A stretch of 64,000 bases of DNA, taken from positions 620,001 through 684,000 of the forward strand of contig JAWHQI010000527.1 in NCBI GenBank assembly GCA_033032865.1, given 5' to 3'. The notes beneath the pieces were generated by a model that was not told the DNA's origin, searched no databases, and saw only the letters and a list, made by a program, of their open reading frames with translations. A program made the translations under genes and the position numbers. Positions 54,106 through 63,364 of the stretch are shown here, in pieces (within the stretch, counting starts at the first letter, position 1; each line of letters starts with the position of its first letter). The stretch comes from Dactylorhiza incarnata (lineage: Eukaryota > Streptophyta > Magnoliopsida > Asparagales > Orchidaceae).

Positions 54106-57100
54106 CACTGAAGAGTGTGTATCACGTGCCAGGCATGAAGAAGAACCTCTTCTCGATTGCGAATACAGTAGATGCAGGATACCACGTGCTGTTCGGACCG
54201 AAGGAGGTGAAGTTCCTGAAGAACCTGTCTTCAGTTGATGCTGATGTCACGCTCACCGGGAGAAGGGTGAAGGACTTGTACGTTCTCTCTGCAAGTGCCT
54301 ATGTGGACAAGCTGGAGACCAACGACAACGCAACGATCTGGCATGAGAGGCTAGGTCACGTAGGGATGGACAAGCTGAAGATGATAGCGGCGAAGGGCCT
54401 AGTGTCTGGCCTGCCCAATCTCTCTTCTTGCGGCGACGGCCATGTGTGTGAGGGTTGTCAGTTTGGAAAGTCACATCGACTTCCATTTGACAAGTCGGAG
54501 ACCAGGTGTAGGGCACCTCTTGAGTGCGTACATGCTGATGTGATGGGGCCGTGCGCCACCCTGACCTATGGAGGAAACAAGTATGCGCAGGTCTTGGTGG
54601 ATGATTACACTCGCTACACGTGGGTGTACTTCATGAGGGAGAAGGCGGAGGTGTTTGAGAAGTTCCAGGAGTGGAAGGAACTAGTGGAGGGGAGGCTGAA
54701 CCTGAGGGTGAAGAAGTTGAGAAGTGATAACAGGGGAGAGTTTACCTCTAACGCTTTCAACTCTTTCTGCAGGAAATTCGGCATCCGACGAGAGCTCTCC
54801 TGCGCCCACACCCCTCAGCAAAATGGGGTCGCAGAGAGGAAGATCCGCCATCTGGTGGAGACTACCAGGAGTTGGCTACATGTCAAGGGGATTCCCAAAG
54901 CCTTATGGGTAGAGGGAATGGCGTGTGCCACCCATGTGATCAACCGGCTACCTCTGAGTCCTAACAGGATGGTGTCTCCGCACCAGCTCATGTTCGGGGA
55001 GAAGCTAGATGTGAGTCACATGAGGGTGTTTGGCTCTACCTGCTTCGTGCACGTTCCAGAGGCCGAGAGAACTAAGTTGGAGCTGAAAGCGAGGAAGTGT
55101 GTCTTCATCGGCTACGATGAGAGGAAGAAGGGATGGAAGTGCATGAACCCGCAAACCCACAAGTTCGTCGTCTCGCGCGACGTTGTGTTTGACGAACTGA
55201 TCTCATATCAGGGAGTCTCTTCTGTGGTGCTGCCGGAGAGTGGAGAATCAAGCAGGAGAGAAGAGAGAGTCGATGAGGACTCTATGCTGGAGTTGGAGGT
55301 TTCTCCAAGTGCCCCATCACCATCTAGCTCAGGGGGAGCTTCTGGCTCAGCGGGAGCTTCAAGCTCTAGAAGCAGGGGGAGCGCTGTTTCAAGAGAAGTT
55401 GAAGGAGGAGCTAGAGAGGAGGAGTCTACCGGAGCGGTAGAAAGTGGCCAAGCCTTGAGGAGGTCGAAGCGGACCATCGTCCCGCCTGCTCGCTATAAGG
55501 AGGGGAACTTCGTGAGCTTGGTCTCTTGCTTCTTTGCAGGGCCACTCGACGAGAGGGAACCTGCCCGCTTTGAGGATGCTGTTGGCACCAAGGAGTGGGA
55601 CGTGGCCATGGATGAGGAGATGGAGGCGCTGAAGAAGAGCGAGACATGGGACCTTGTTCCCATGGTGGAGGGCATCAAGCCTGTCACCTGCAAGTGGGTG
55701 TACAAGGTGAAGAAGAGGGCTGGCGGAGAAGTGGAGCGGTACAAGGCTAGGCTTGTCGCTCGAGGTTTCTCACAAACCTATGGAGAGGACTATGAGGAGA
55801 CGTTTAGTCCTGTGGCGAAGATGACGTCGGTGAGGACGGTCATTGCCCTAGTAGTGTGCGGAGGGTGGAAGCTGTGGCAGCTGGATGTGAAGAATGCGTT
55901 CCTATACGGAGAGATAGACAAGGACATATTCATGGTGCAACCACCTGGGTATGTGTCCAAGTCTCAGCCGCATCACGTCTGCAAGCTGAAGAAGGCCCTC
56001 TATGGGTTGAAACAGGCGCCGAGAGCCTGGTATGGGAAGATTGCAGAGTATCTGCAGTTCTGTGGTTACGATGCCTCAGACTCAGACTCTAGCATGTTTG
56101 TGAAGAAGAGTGGAGATCTTCACGTGCTGGTGTTGTTGTACGTCGACGACATGATCGTGACCGCGAACAACGGTGAGGAGGTCGCGGGGCTGAGACAGCA
56201 GCTAGCCATTCGGTTCGAGATGAAGGATCTTGGTGAACTGCACCATTTCCTTGGACTTCAAGTGGAGAAGAGAAGTGGCGGGCTGCTCGTGACCCAGAAG
56301 GCGTATGCCGAGAAGATCTTCGAGAGATTCGGCATGAAGGAGGGGAAGAGCAGCTCCGTTCCACTGGAGGTTGGGCTGAAGCTTCTGAAGGAAGAAGGGA
56401 GGATTCTTCCTGATCCGAAGATCTTCCGGGCACTGGTGGGGAGCCTTATCTATCTGACCATCACAAGGCCGGACATCGCCTTTGCTGTCGGCCGAGTGAG
56501 TCGGTACATGCAGGAGCCGCGGAAGCCTCATCTGGAGGCAGCCAAGGGGATACTGAAGTATGTGAAGGGCACCCTGGATATGGGGTTGTTCTATGGAGGG
56601 AGGACCGACTTCAAGCTGCATGGCTACACAGATGCAGATTACGCAGGTGACGCTGATGACCGCAAGTCGACATCAGGTTACGTATTCATGTGTGGAGCCA
56701 CTGCCATTTCCTGGTGCAGCAAGAAGCAAGACTCCATTTCCCTCTCCACCACTGAGGCTGAGTACAAGGCGTCGTCCTTAGCAGCTCAGGAGTGTGTCTG
56801 GGTGAGGAGGCTGATGGAAGATGTGGATGAGAAGGTCAGCGGACCTACTGTGCTACGTGGCGACAACGAGAGCACTCTGAAGCTGGCAACCAACCCAGTG
56901 TGTCACGCAAGGACAAAGCACATAGAGATCGAGCACCACTTCATCCGAGAGAAGGTGTTGGGTGGCTCGCTTGCGGTGGAGCACGTGCGGAGTGAAGAGA
57001 ACCTAGCGGACATCTTTACAAAGCCCCCCCTATCTGCGGGGCCGTTCAAGAAACTTCGCGCTTGCCTATGTGTCGTCCCTGAAGCTCACTTCAAGGGGGA

Positions 57101-57107
57101 GTGTTGA
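54081..57107 (+). CDS. pol: Copia Pol: protease end, integrase, RT, RNase H
   Basis: The open stretch is about 1000 codons, read on from the broken protease (LKSVYHVPGMKKNLFS). Integrase has HERLGHVG, CEGCQFGKS and the D, D, E residues in HADVMGP, RSDNRGEF and QQNGVAERK. RT begins near 55590 with CKWVYKVKK, then YKARLVARGFSQ, QLDVKNAFLYG, LYGLKQAPRAWY and YVDD near 56140. RNase H has YTDADYAGD, STTEAEYKA, DNES and the end motif NLADIFTKPL. The order INT-RT-RH marks it as Ty1/Copia; the sub-lineage (Tork-like or related) is not settled by eye. A Ser/Gly/Glu-rich spacer separates integrase and RT (55240-55480). This part is intact. Confidence 0.9.
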   Translation: MGSEEKPVTLKSVYHVPGMKKNLFSIANTVDAGYHVLFGPKEVKFLKNLSSVDADVTLTGRRVKDLYVLSASAYVDKLETNDNATIWHERLGHVGMDKLKMIAAKGLVSGLPNLSSCGDGHVCEGCQFGKSHRLPFDKSETRCRAPLECVHADVMGPCATLTYGGNKYAQVLVDDYTRYTWVYFMREKAEVFEKFQEWKELVEGRLNLRVKKLRSDNRGEFTSNAFNSFCRKFGIRRELSCAHTPQQNGVAERKIRHLVETTRSWLHVKGIPKALWVEGMACATHVINRLPLSPNRMVSPHQLMFGEKLDVSHMRVFGSTCFVHVPEAERTKLELKARKCVFIGYDERKKGWKCMNPQTHKFVVSRDVVFDELISYQGVSSVVLPESGESSRREERVDEDSMLELEVSPSAPSPSSSGGASGSAGASSSRSRGSAVSREVEGGAREEESTGAVESGQALRRSKRTIVPPARYKEGNFVSLVSCFFAGPLDEREPARFEDAVGTKEWDVAMDEEMEALKKSETWDLVPMVEGIKPVTCKWVYKVKKRAGGEVERYKARLVARGFSQTYGEDYEETFSPVAKMTSVRTVIALVVCGGWKLWQLDVKNAFLYGEIDKDIFMVQPPGYVSKSQPHHVCKLKKALYGLKQAPRAWYGKIAEYLQFCGYDASDSDSSMFVKKSGDLHVLVLLYVDDMIVTANNGEEVAGLRQQLAIRFEMKDLGELHHFLGLQVEKRSGGLLVTQKAYAEKIFERFGMKEGKSSSVPLEVGLKLLKEEGRILPDPKIFRALVGSLIYLTITRPDIAFAVGRVSRYMQEPRKPHLEAAKGILKYVKGTLDMGLFYGGRTDFKLHGYTDADYAGDADDRKSTSGYVFMCGATAISWCSKKQDSISLSTTEAEYKASSLAAQECVWVRRLMEDVDEKVSGPTVLRGDNESTLKLATNPVCHARTKHIEIEHHFIREKVLGGSLAVEHVRSEENLADIFTKPPLSAGPFKKLRACLCVVPEAHFKGEC

Positions 57108-57798
57108 GATTGAAGTGAGGTTAAAGGGGGGTTAGGCGAGTGGGGTGCTCCCAAGCGAGTGGAGGATGGAGCCAGGCGAGTGGAGTGAGGGTGGCCGGCG
57201 AGTCCAATGGCTGGCGAGTGGGTTCTTGTTCCTTGCCGAGTGGAGAAGTGAAGGGGGGCTGCTGTTCTTGTTCCTTGCCGAGTAGAGAAGCAGGAGGAGG
57301 GGGGCTGCTAGGTGGTTTGCCGAGTGGAAGCTAGGTGGGGGGCGAGTGCACCTAGAGAGGGGGCTGCCTTGTGTAGTGGGCGAGTGGAGCCATGCTAGAG
57401 GGGCGAGTGGAGGATGATGTGAGGTGGCTGCCGAGTGGACATGTGCATGCAAGTGAAGTGCTGCCTTGTTGTGGGCTGCCATGTGAAGTGTGCGAGTGGA
57501 ATGTTGGGGAGGGGATTGTGCATGTGTTGTGGTGTATGCACCCCCCTCCCCCTCCCCCCTCTTTGCGTGTTTACTATAAATACCCCCCCCCCCCCCCCAT
57601 GTGCGAGCTAATGCGAATGCGAAGAGAGAGAGAGAGTTGAAGAGATAGAGAAGAGAAGAGTTGAGAGAGTGGGAGTGTGCCTACACCCCAAGAGAGTCCG
57701 ACCCCAACCCGCACCTCAGCGAGAGGTGGAGAGTGCACTGTGAGGTGGAGAGTGCAGGGTTGAGTGAGTTGAAGTGGAGAGTGCGTTGACAAGCTCAA
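57102..57798 (+). repeat. Copia 3' LTR, left part
   Basis: It matches 51963-52677 with small differences in C-runs, the GA repeat length and several substitutions. It stops at CTCAA, the presumed target of G3. Confidence 0.9.
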
Positions 57799-58595
57799 TG
57801 TTGGAACCCGGATACCGGTCCAACTGTTCGAGACTTGGGGAGTAGCTTGAGTTATTTCTCTCTTCGTCGGATCCCTTGATCTAAGTATTCCGAGCTAAGA
57901 ACTGGCCCTCACCGGTCGGTAGGTAGCTCCCTAAGAATGACCCACTGGCTGCAGCGCGGAGGTCCCGCCACTAACCCAGAAATCTAACTTGATTTCCCCT
58001 CCCAAAAACCAGAAGCTGAGCCTGTCTCAGACAACACAAGGAAGAAAGCACAGGCTCTCTCAAGGGGGGTGGATCTGTGTTGATCTGAGACATAATGAGT
58101 CCTATTTATAGGAAAAAACTTCTCAGGGGTAGAATGGTCCGAATGACCTGCGGATAGCGTAACTCCGCCTTACTGTTTTACTAAACGCACCCCAAATTGG
58201 TCTGCAGGTAGCCAAACTCCGCTGTCCCAAAGGGCTATAGGCAGACCACCAGGGGTGCCCGGACGACTCTATTCCCCAGAGTCTGACTCTACTCGCTGCG
58301 AGAAGCACCGACCTGCTCGCCCGGTGCCTTTGGCTCTACTCGCCGAGAGAGGCATCGGCCTACTCGCCAGGTGCCTTCGGATCTATTCGCCGAGAGAGAC
58401 ACCGACCTACTCGCCAGGTGCCTTCGACTCTACTCGCTGAGAGAGGCATCGACCTACTCGCCAGGTGCCTCGGCTCTACTCGCCGAGAGAGACACCGGCC
58501 TACTCGCCAGGTGCCTTCGGCTCTACTCGCCGAGAGAGACACCGACCTACTCGCCAGGTGCCCTTGGGCTCTACTCGCCGAATACGGGTTGTACA
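57799..58595 (-). repeat. G3 3' LTR
   Basis: It is 797 bases and reads TGTACAACCCG to GGTTCCAACA on the minus strand, sharing termini with G1 and G2. About six units of 46-47 bases with CTACTCGCC and GAGAGA words lie in U3 (58275-58575). The minus-strand TATA box is at 58110-58103. Confidence 0.85.
58103..58110 (-). promoter_or_regulatory. TATA box in G3 LTR
   Basis: TATAAATA on the minus strand, in the same relative position as in G1 and G2. Confidence 0.65.
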
Positions 58596-58610
58596 CAATC
58601 CCCGCTCTTT
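58596..58610 (-). other. G3 polypurine tract
   Basis: AAAGAGCGGGGATTG on the minus strand directly precedes the LTR, identical to G2. Confidence 0.8.
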
Positions 58611-58685
58611 GCGAGCTCGCTAGAGGTCGGAAAGAAGAGTCCAATCCCTTATTCGGCGGAACTGCGAGCCCACGGGCTCTTCCTC

Positions 58686-58693
58686 TATAAATA
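58686..58693 (+). promoter_or_regulatory. TATA box of antisense gene A in G3
   Basis: TATAAATA stands 42 bases before the ATG of gene A on the plus strand, opposite to the element. Confidence 0.6.
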
Positions 58694-58727
58694 GAGTGGG
58701 GGTATGCCTTTCATCCCATGTGCCGAA

Positions 58728-60107
58728 ATGTCTTCAAAGGGGGGGTCTTCTGCAGCCATCGACCGGGGGCTCGTTGATGACGAGCCTGAGGCTGCGGCCG
58801 TCATGGACATCATTGGAGAGTTCTTGACGCCTCGCCCTCCTGGCTCCGCGAGGAAGAAGTCCAAGCGGAAGAGAGCTGACCTGGAGCTACGCGAGAGATC
58901 TTCCACAGATCCGGAATCCACGGCGAGGTGCGGACCCTTGCTTGGGAAAGTGACGACCTCGCCCATTCGTGAGGAGCTCGCTGCTGACTCATCTCGCCAG
59001 CAAGGAGAGGGCGAGGTCGGCATCACAACAGGTGGGCTCGGGGACGCGAGATTGCCTCCAGCGGATCAGGGCGCCCCGCTATTTCCTCCCGTTCGTCCCG
59101 CTGTAACCTCTGGTAAGGGCACTATCTTCTCGCCCCACTAGGCTGAATTTGTACTGACCTTTTGCTACCCGCAGCGCTTCCTGGCCACCTGGCTCAGTCT
59201 GGCCAATTCGGCGCGGCGCTGTCGACGGGTCTTGGGACCGCGTCCTCCTCGGCCCCAGTGCAGATTTTGGCCCTCCCTCCTCCTCCCTTGCAGTCGCCTC
59301 CTCAGCAGTCTGGGGTAGGCCAGCCGACCCGCCCAACTACCGGAGGGAAATCCTTGACGATAGGGCCTTTATCCGGGGGGTCCGGTGTGGTTCTCCGCTT
59401 GTCTGCCTCTACTGGGAGGTTGCGGGCAGATCCGCCTCGCCACCAGGAAGAGAACACTACTCACGGGGGTACTCGCCTTGCTTATCTCGTCGCCTTCTTC
59501 GTTTCTGTGGCTTACCCCTGTCCTTTATCTCCTTTCAGATAACCGGGGATCTCCCTCTTCCAGCCGTCCTCCGTCGACGAACTCACTGCTCGGGTCACCC
59601 CCGCCCGTGGCGTCTACTCCTTTGAGGGAGCTACTCGCGGACCCGCCGGGCTTTAATGAGGGGTCGTGGACTCGCTTGATTGCCGTCCTTCGAGCCCATG
59701 ATTCCTTTCTGATGTCCACGCCGCCCGCCGAGGTGAACGCGCGATTGGCTGACCTCGGGGACCGCCTCTCTGAAGTGGAGGAGTTTCAGCAGCAGGTGCA
59801 GGGCGAAGATGGCCTCTTTGACAGGGTGACTGACCTAGAGACGAGGTTGTACGAGGTGGAGACTCGCCAGCAAGCTACCGAAGATGATCTTCACCGCTTC
59901 TCGCAGGTGGCTGGCACCGTGGGCGAGGCCTCTTTACTGGAAGAACACATCCGCCGAGGCGAGGATCACATCCGGCAGAGTGAGGAGAGTCTGGGGCAGG
60001 CCCGCGAAGACCTGCGAGCAGCTCGCGGCATTACTTGGAGAGCTCGTCACCCCCAGCGCACGCGTCGCCTTGGTCGCGGTCCGCGGCGCCGCGACGGAGC
60101 TCCTTAG
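58728..60107 (+). CDS. G3 antisense gene A (Pro/Ser-rich, coiled-coil end)
   Basis: Exons are 58728-59112, 59175-59468 and 59539-60107; the summed length is 1248 bases, 415 codons and a stop, with both introns (62 and 70 bases) GT-AG and in matching phase 1. The N-terminal part is acidic, then has a basic stretch (ARKKSKRKRA, possible nuclear signal). The middle is rich in Pro, Ser, Gly and Thr. The C-terminal part (ADLGDRLSEVEEFQQQVQGE, LETRLYEVETRQQ) is a predicted coiled coil, and the last 30 residues are Arg-rich. No known domain is recognised. It shares position, exon layout and domain order with gene A in G1, but little sequence. It is oriented against the retrotransposon. The function is unknown. 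Confidence 0.7.
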
Positions 60108-60403
60108 GCTGTATTCTCCCTTTTGATGCGTTTCACTATTTTTTTCTTTGACGCTTGATATGTAAAGGCACTCGCGACCTCTCGGGTACCTGTAATGTGC
60201 GGGCGATGTTTTTGTGTCTTTTGTGTACTCGCGCCATGCGCTTAGAGAATTTTTGTTAAAGGTTTTTTGTACCCGCGCTGTATTTTATGTGTGTTAGGGT
60301 TGCTGCCTCTTACCTGCGCGTTGTTGAACTAGCTACTCGTTTGGGCGTACTCGCATAGGTAGTTATCCAGTTCGCCTGCGATCAGGACGGATGGAGCGGA
60401 GTC

Positions 60404-60411
60404 TATAAATA
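60404..60411 (+). promoter_or_regulatory. TATA box of antisense gene B in G3
   Basis: TATAAATA stands 115 bases before the ATG at 60519 and 297 bases after the stop of gene A. The short intergenic stretch between them is T-rich and holds no other signal I can name. Confidence 0.6.
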
Positions 60412-60518
60412 GAAGGCCCTCTAGAGCGGATGGGTGTGCTCCCCAAACCCCCCCTCTCCTCCCAGCGCTTTTCTCCGAACCCCGCCTGTTAGACCTTCCC
60501 CTCTACTCGCCACCCGCC

Positions 60519-62389
60519 ATGGGAAAAGAGCCATCCGAGGACGGGCGTGCCTTCTGTGTTCGCAATTTTCGAGCGCACAACTTCCCCAGCTCGCAGACCC
60601 TGGGCGAGGAGCTGACGGACGTCGAGAAACGTTACCTGCCACCGGGCTACACAGCGAGGCGGCCAACCCCTAGTGAGTTCCTTAACTCCTTCTTCGATGG
60701 TGAACTCGCCATCCCCCTAGCCCATTTCCAGGTGGGGTTGAGGCTGCCTCTATGGCCTGAGGTGCGCCAGGTCCTTCGATACTTCGGGATGATCCCCGCG
60801 CAGTTCAACCCTAACGCGATCAGCGTTTTGGTCGCATACGCCTGCTACCTGCGCGAGGAGAAGATCGAATTCGACCTTTCCGTTTTCCGCAAGGTCCTGA
60901 CCCTGATGGCGACTGGCGACGGCACCCTATTCTTTACCAGCGTGTGCATTAAGGTAGCCGAGACGCTCAACAAGGTCCATCATTGGACTGACAAATTTGT
61001 CATGGTGCGAGGCGACTTCGGGAACATTCCCTTCGCCCCTATTCAAAAGGCAGAGACGGAGTACATACCGCCTCGCTTGAAAGGGGACGCTCTGACCCTC
61101 TATTCTTACATGGAGAATAAGGTTATGGACGTCGTTTTCCTGCGGCGAGGCGTGGATCAGCTCGCCTTCGTGCCTCCTGGAGCGGGTAAGTCTTGGGCAA
61201 TACTCGCCGCGCTTCCCCCCCTCTCTCCTGATCTTCTGCTCTTGGTAGGGATCTGAATTATTTTTCACCTTCTTGCAGGTGAGCGCGCCATCCCCACCCG
61301 TCCTCCTTGCGACACCTCGCAACGTCAGTCTAGCGAGCCTCATCCCGAGGGGGCCCTTGGAGCGGCGGTGGTTTCGGTGGATAGCGGGACGCCCCCGCCA
61401 ACGGACAAGGGAAAAGGTTTGGTTGATCCTGAGGTCGCCTCGGCTAGTGGGCCAAGGCGAAAGAAGCAGAAGACTGGGAGATCTTCTCGTCCTCCAGCGA
61501 GCCCGCCTCCTGAACCCTCGTCCCACACAAATTTTGGGTTGGGGATGAGGAGCGAGGACTCCAAAGGTAATCCGTTGCTGATATGGGACCATGATGCGAA
61601 CAGGGTCCTGGTGAGCTCGCTCCTCCCCTCCTGGGAGGATTTCGAGGAGGTAGGCGAGCAGGCGTATAACCTGCTCTATGGGTTATACGGTCGAGAAGAC
61701 GCCGAAGTTCTCGCGGAGGCTCCCATCCGCGAGCTAGCCAACCTCACCAGCCGTTCCGCTCTCCGCACCGCCGAGCTGGCTCACCAGACGGCGCGGCGGG
61801 GGCTTCAATCGAATAGGCGACTCCGCGAACTGGGCGCCACCTACAAAGAGCTGGAGAAGAAGCTGGCGGCAATGGCGGAGGAGCTTGCCGGGTCTAAGGC
61901 TAGGGAGGTCGTTCTCCCTGAGGTGAGCGTCCTTGTTCGTTTACCTCCTACTCGCTGGCCGACGCTATTGTTTGACCTTCGTTAATGCAGGAGTCCACCG
62001 TTGCGCTAGTGACGCGGGTCTCTGAGCTGGAGGCGCAGCTGGCCGCCTCGCAACGGGAAGTCAGCTACCTAGGGACTCGCCCTGCCGAGGCGGAATCGGA
62101 GATAGCTGAGCTCCGACATCCCAGCAGAGGAGAGTCGTCCACAGCTCCGCAGCTCCTTCACTTCACCCCGGCCCAGGTCGCCGAGACGCGCAGGCAGCTG
62201 GCCATCAAGACGGCGGTGTTTACGAGGGAGCGACTCCGGCGGCGATTTCTTCTTACTGCGGAGGGGGCCACAGTTGATCTCGCGGACCTTCTCCCGGAAC
62301 TATATCGCGAGGCGGTGAGCCCCACCCTGGTGAGAACTCTAAGCGACGGCTCATCTGGCGAATCGGAAGAGGGTGACAAGGGCGAATAG
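60519..62389 (+). CDS. G3 antisense gene B (Transposase_28-like, coiled coil)
   Basis: The ATG at 60519 lies in a GCCATGG context. Exons are 60519-61185, 61279-61922 and 61991-62389; the total is 1710 bases, 569 codons and a stop, with no lesion. Residues about 60-170 match the 'putative gypsy type transposon' domain (GELAIPLAHFQVGLRLPLWP, LRYFGMIPAQFNPNAI, ACYLREEKIEFDLSVFRKV, HHWTDKFVMVRGDFG). A basic stretch GPRRKKQKTGRSS is a likely nuclear signal. The conserved block LLIWDHDANR to LYGLYGREDAE is shared with G1. The C-terminal part is a predicted coiled coil (ELEKKLAAMAEELAGSKARE). Two introns match the last two of the three in G1 gene B; the first G1 intron is absent here. This intact copy is the better reference. 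The biochemical role is unknown. Confidence 0.8.
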
Positions 62390-62561
62390 CTCGTTTTTAT
62401 TTTTTGTAATCCCTGTAATAATACTTTCTTGGGAACATTCTCGGTGTACCCACCCTTTCTGTCTGACAGGGTGGGCGTATTTGCCGTATTTTAATCCGCT
62501 CGATCTTTTCTCTTCCTTTGCCGCAAATCTAGTCTGACGTGCCCGTTACGATTGTTTATTA

Positions 62562-62601
<40 letters not shown>

Positions 62602-62922
62602 TGCGACGCGTTTGCCTATGTGGCGTACTCGCGCCTGGGGGGCACTCGCTCGCGGCGAGGGCTCGCGCGAGAGCTCTCCTCGCCTCGATCGGGCGCCCGT
62701 TTACTTACGCCTTTTCGGAGTGTGGGGCGGCTGGGACGCACTTCTTCCCCTTGTTAGGGCTTTTCGCTAAATGATTCACGAATAGATGAGTAATTTCGCT
62801 ATCTATGAGTGTGGGAGGTTTTTATGATATTCGTCTCGCCTCCCCTTCCCTTATGGGATCGCTTTTTTAGAGTTGGCCCTCATTGGGGTCTGGGGCTCAC
62901 CCGAGGGGGCAAGTAGCCGGTC
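62390..62922. other. G3 stretch between gene B and tandem array
   Basis: It contains a TA dinucleotide run (62563-62598) and GC-rich sequence with CTCGCG words. From about 62890 it reads as the first partial unit of the 90-base array. I see no gene. Confidence 0.5.
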
Positions 62923-62930
62923 TGCAGGAC

Positions 62931-63364
62931 TAGCCCTGCAAGTTGAGTCGAGCCGGCTCGTGAGCTCGATGAGCCGGCTCGAAAAAAGCTCGACTCGAGC
63001 TCAAACCAGTTGAGCTCGAGCTCGAGCTCGACGAGCTCGAGCTCGATTTCGAGCCGAGCTCGAGCTCGATTACTCTTGTTCATGAGCTCGCGAGCCGGCT
63101 CGCGAGCTTTTTTTTTGGGTATTTTTTAAAAAAAATATATATAAATAAAAATAAAAATGGGTTCATGAGCAAAAAGCTCGCGAGCAGCTCGAGCTCGACG
63201 CGAGCTCGAAAGCTCGAGCTCGAGCTCAATATACTGGTCTCGAGCTCGAGCTCGAGCCAAGCAGGGTGAGCTCGAGCTCGAGCTCGAAATATTTAGCTCG
63301 AGCTCGAGCTCGAGTTTGGGACTTTTGCCAAGCTCGACTCGAGCTCGACTCGTTTACACCCCTA
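62931..63364. mobile_element. hAT-like MITE rich in GAGCTCGAGCTC
   Basis: The element is 434 bases. On the minus strand it starts TAGGGGTGTAAACGAGTCG, a start known from plant hAT-type MITEs. The other end, TAGCCCTGCAAGTTGAGTCG, is its diverged inverted counterpart. The flanks TGCAGGAC (62923-62930) and TGCAGGAG (63365-63372) form an eight-base duplication with one mismatch. The host sequence continues as the 90-base array unit on both sides. The interior is dominated by GAGCTC and CTCGAG words, with an AT-rich centre. Confidence 0.75.

Larger units (their letters stand above)
51963..57798 (+). mobile_element. Copia element, 3' LTR interrupted by G3
   Basis: The 5' LTR is 51963-52870, the primer-binding site begins at 52871, gag-pol spans 52933-57107, the polypurine stretch TTCAAGGGGGAG is near 57090, and the 3' LTR starts at 57102. 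The 3' LTR is readable to 57798, where G3 is inserted after CTCAA; in the 5' LTR the sequence continues from CTCAA with CGGCACC. The left target duplication would be ATAGC (51958-51962); the right one is outside the window. Gag has a stop codon and the protease region a frameshift, so this copy is not self-sufficient. Confidence 0.9.
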
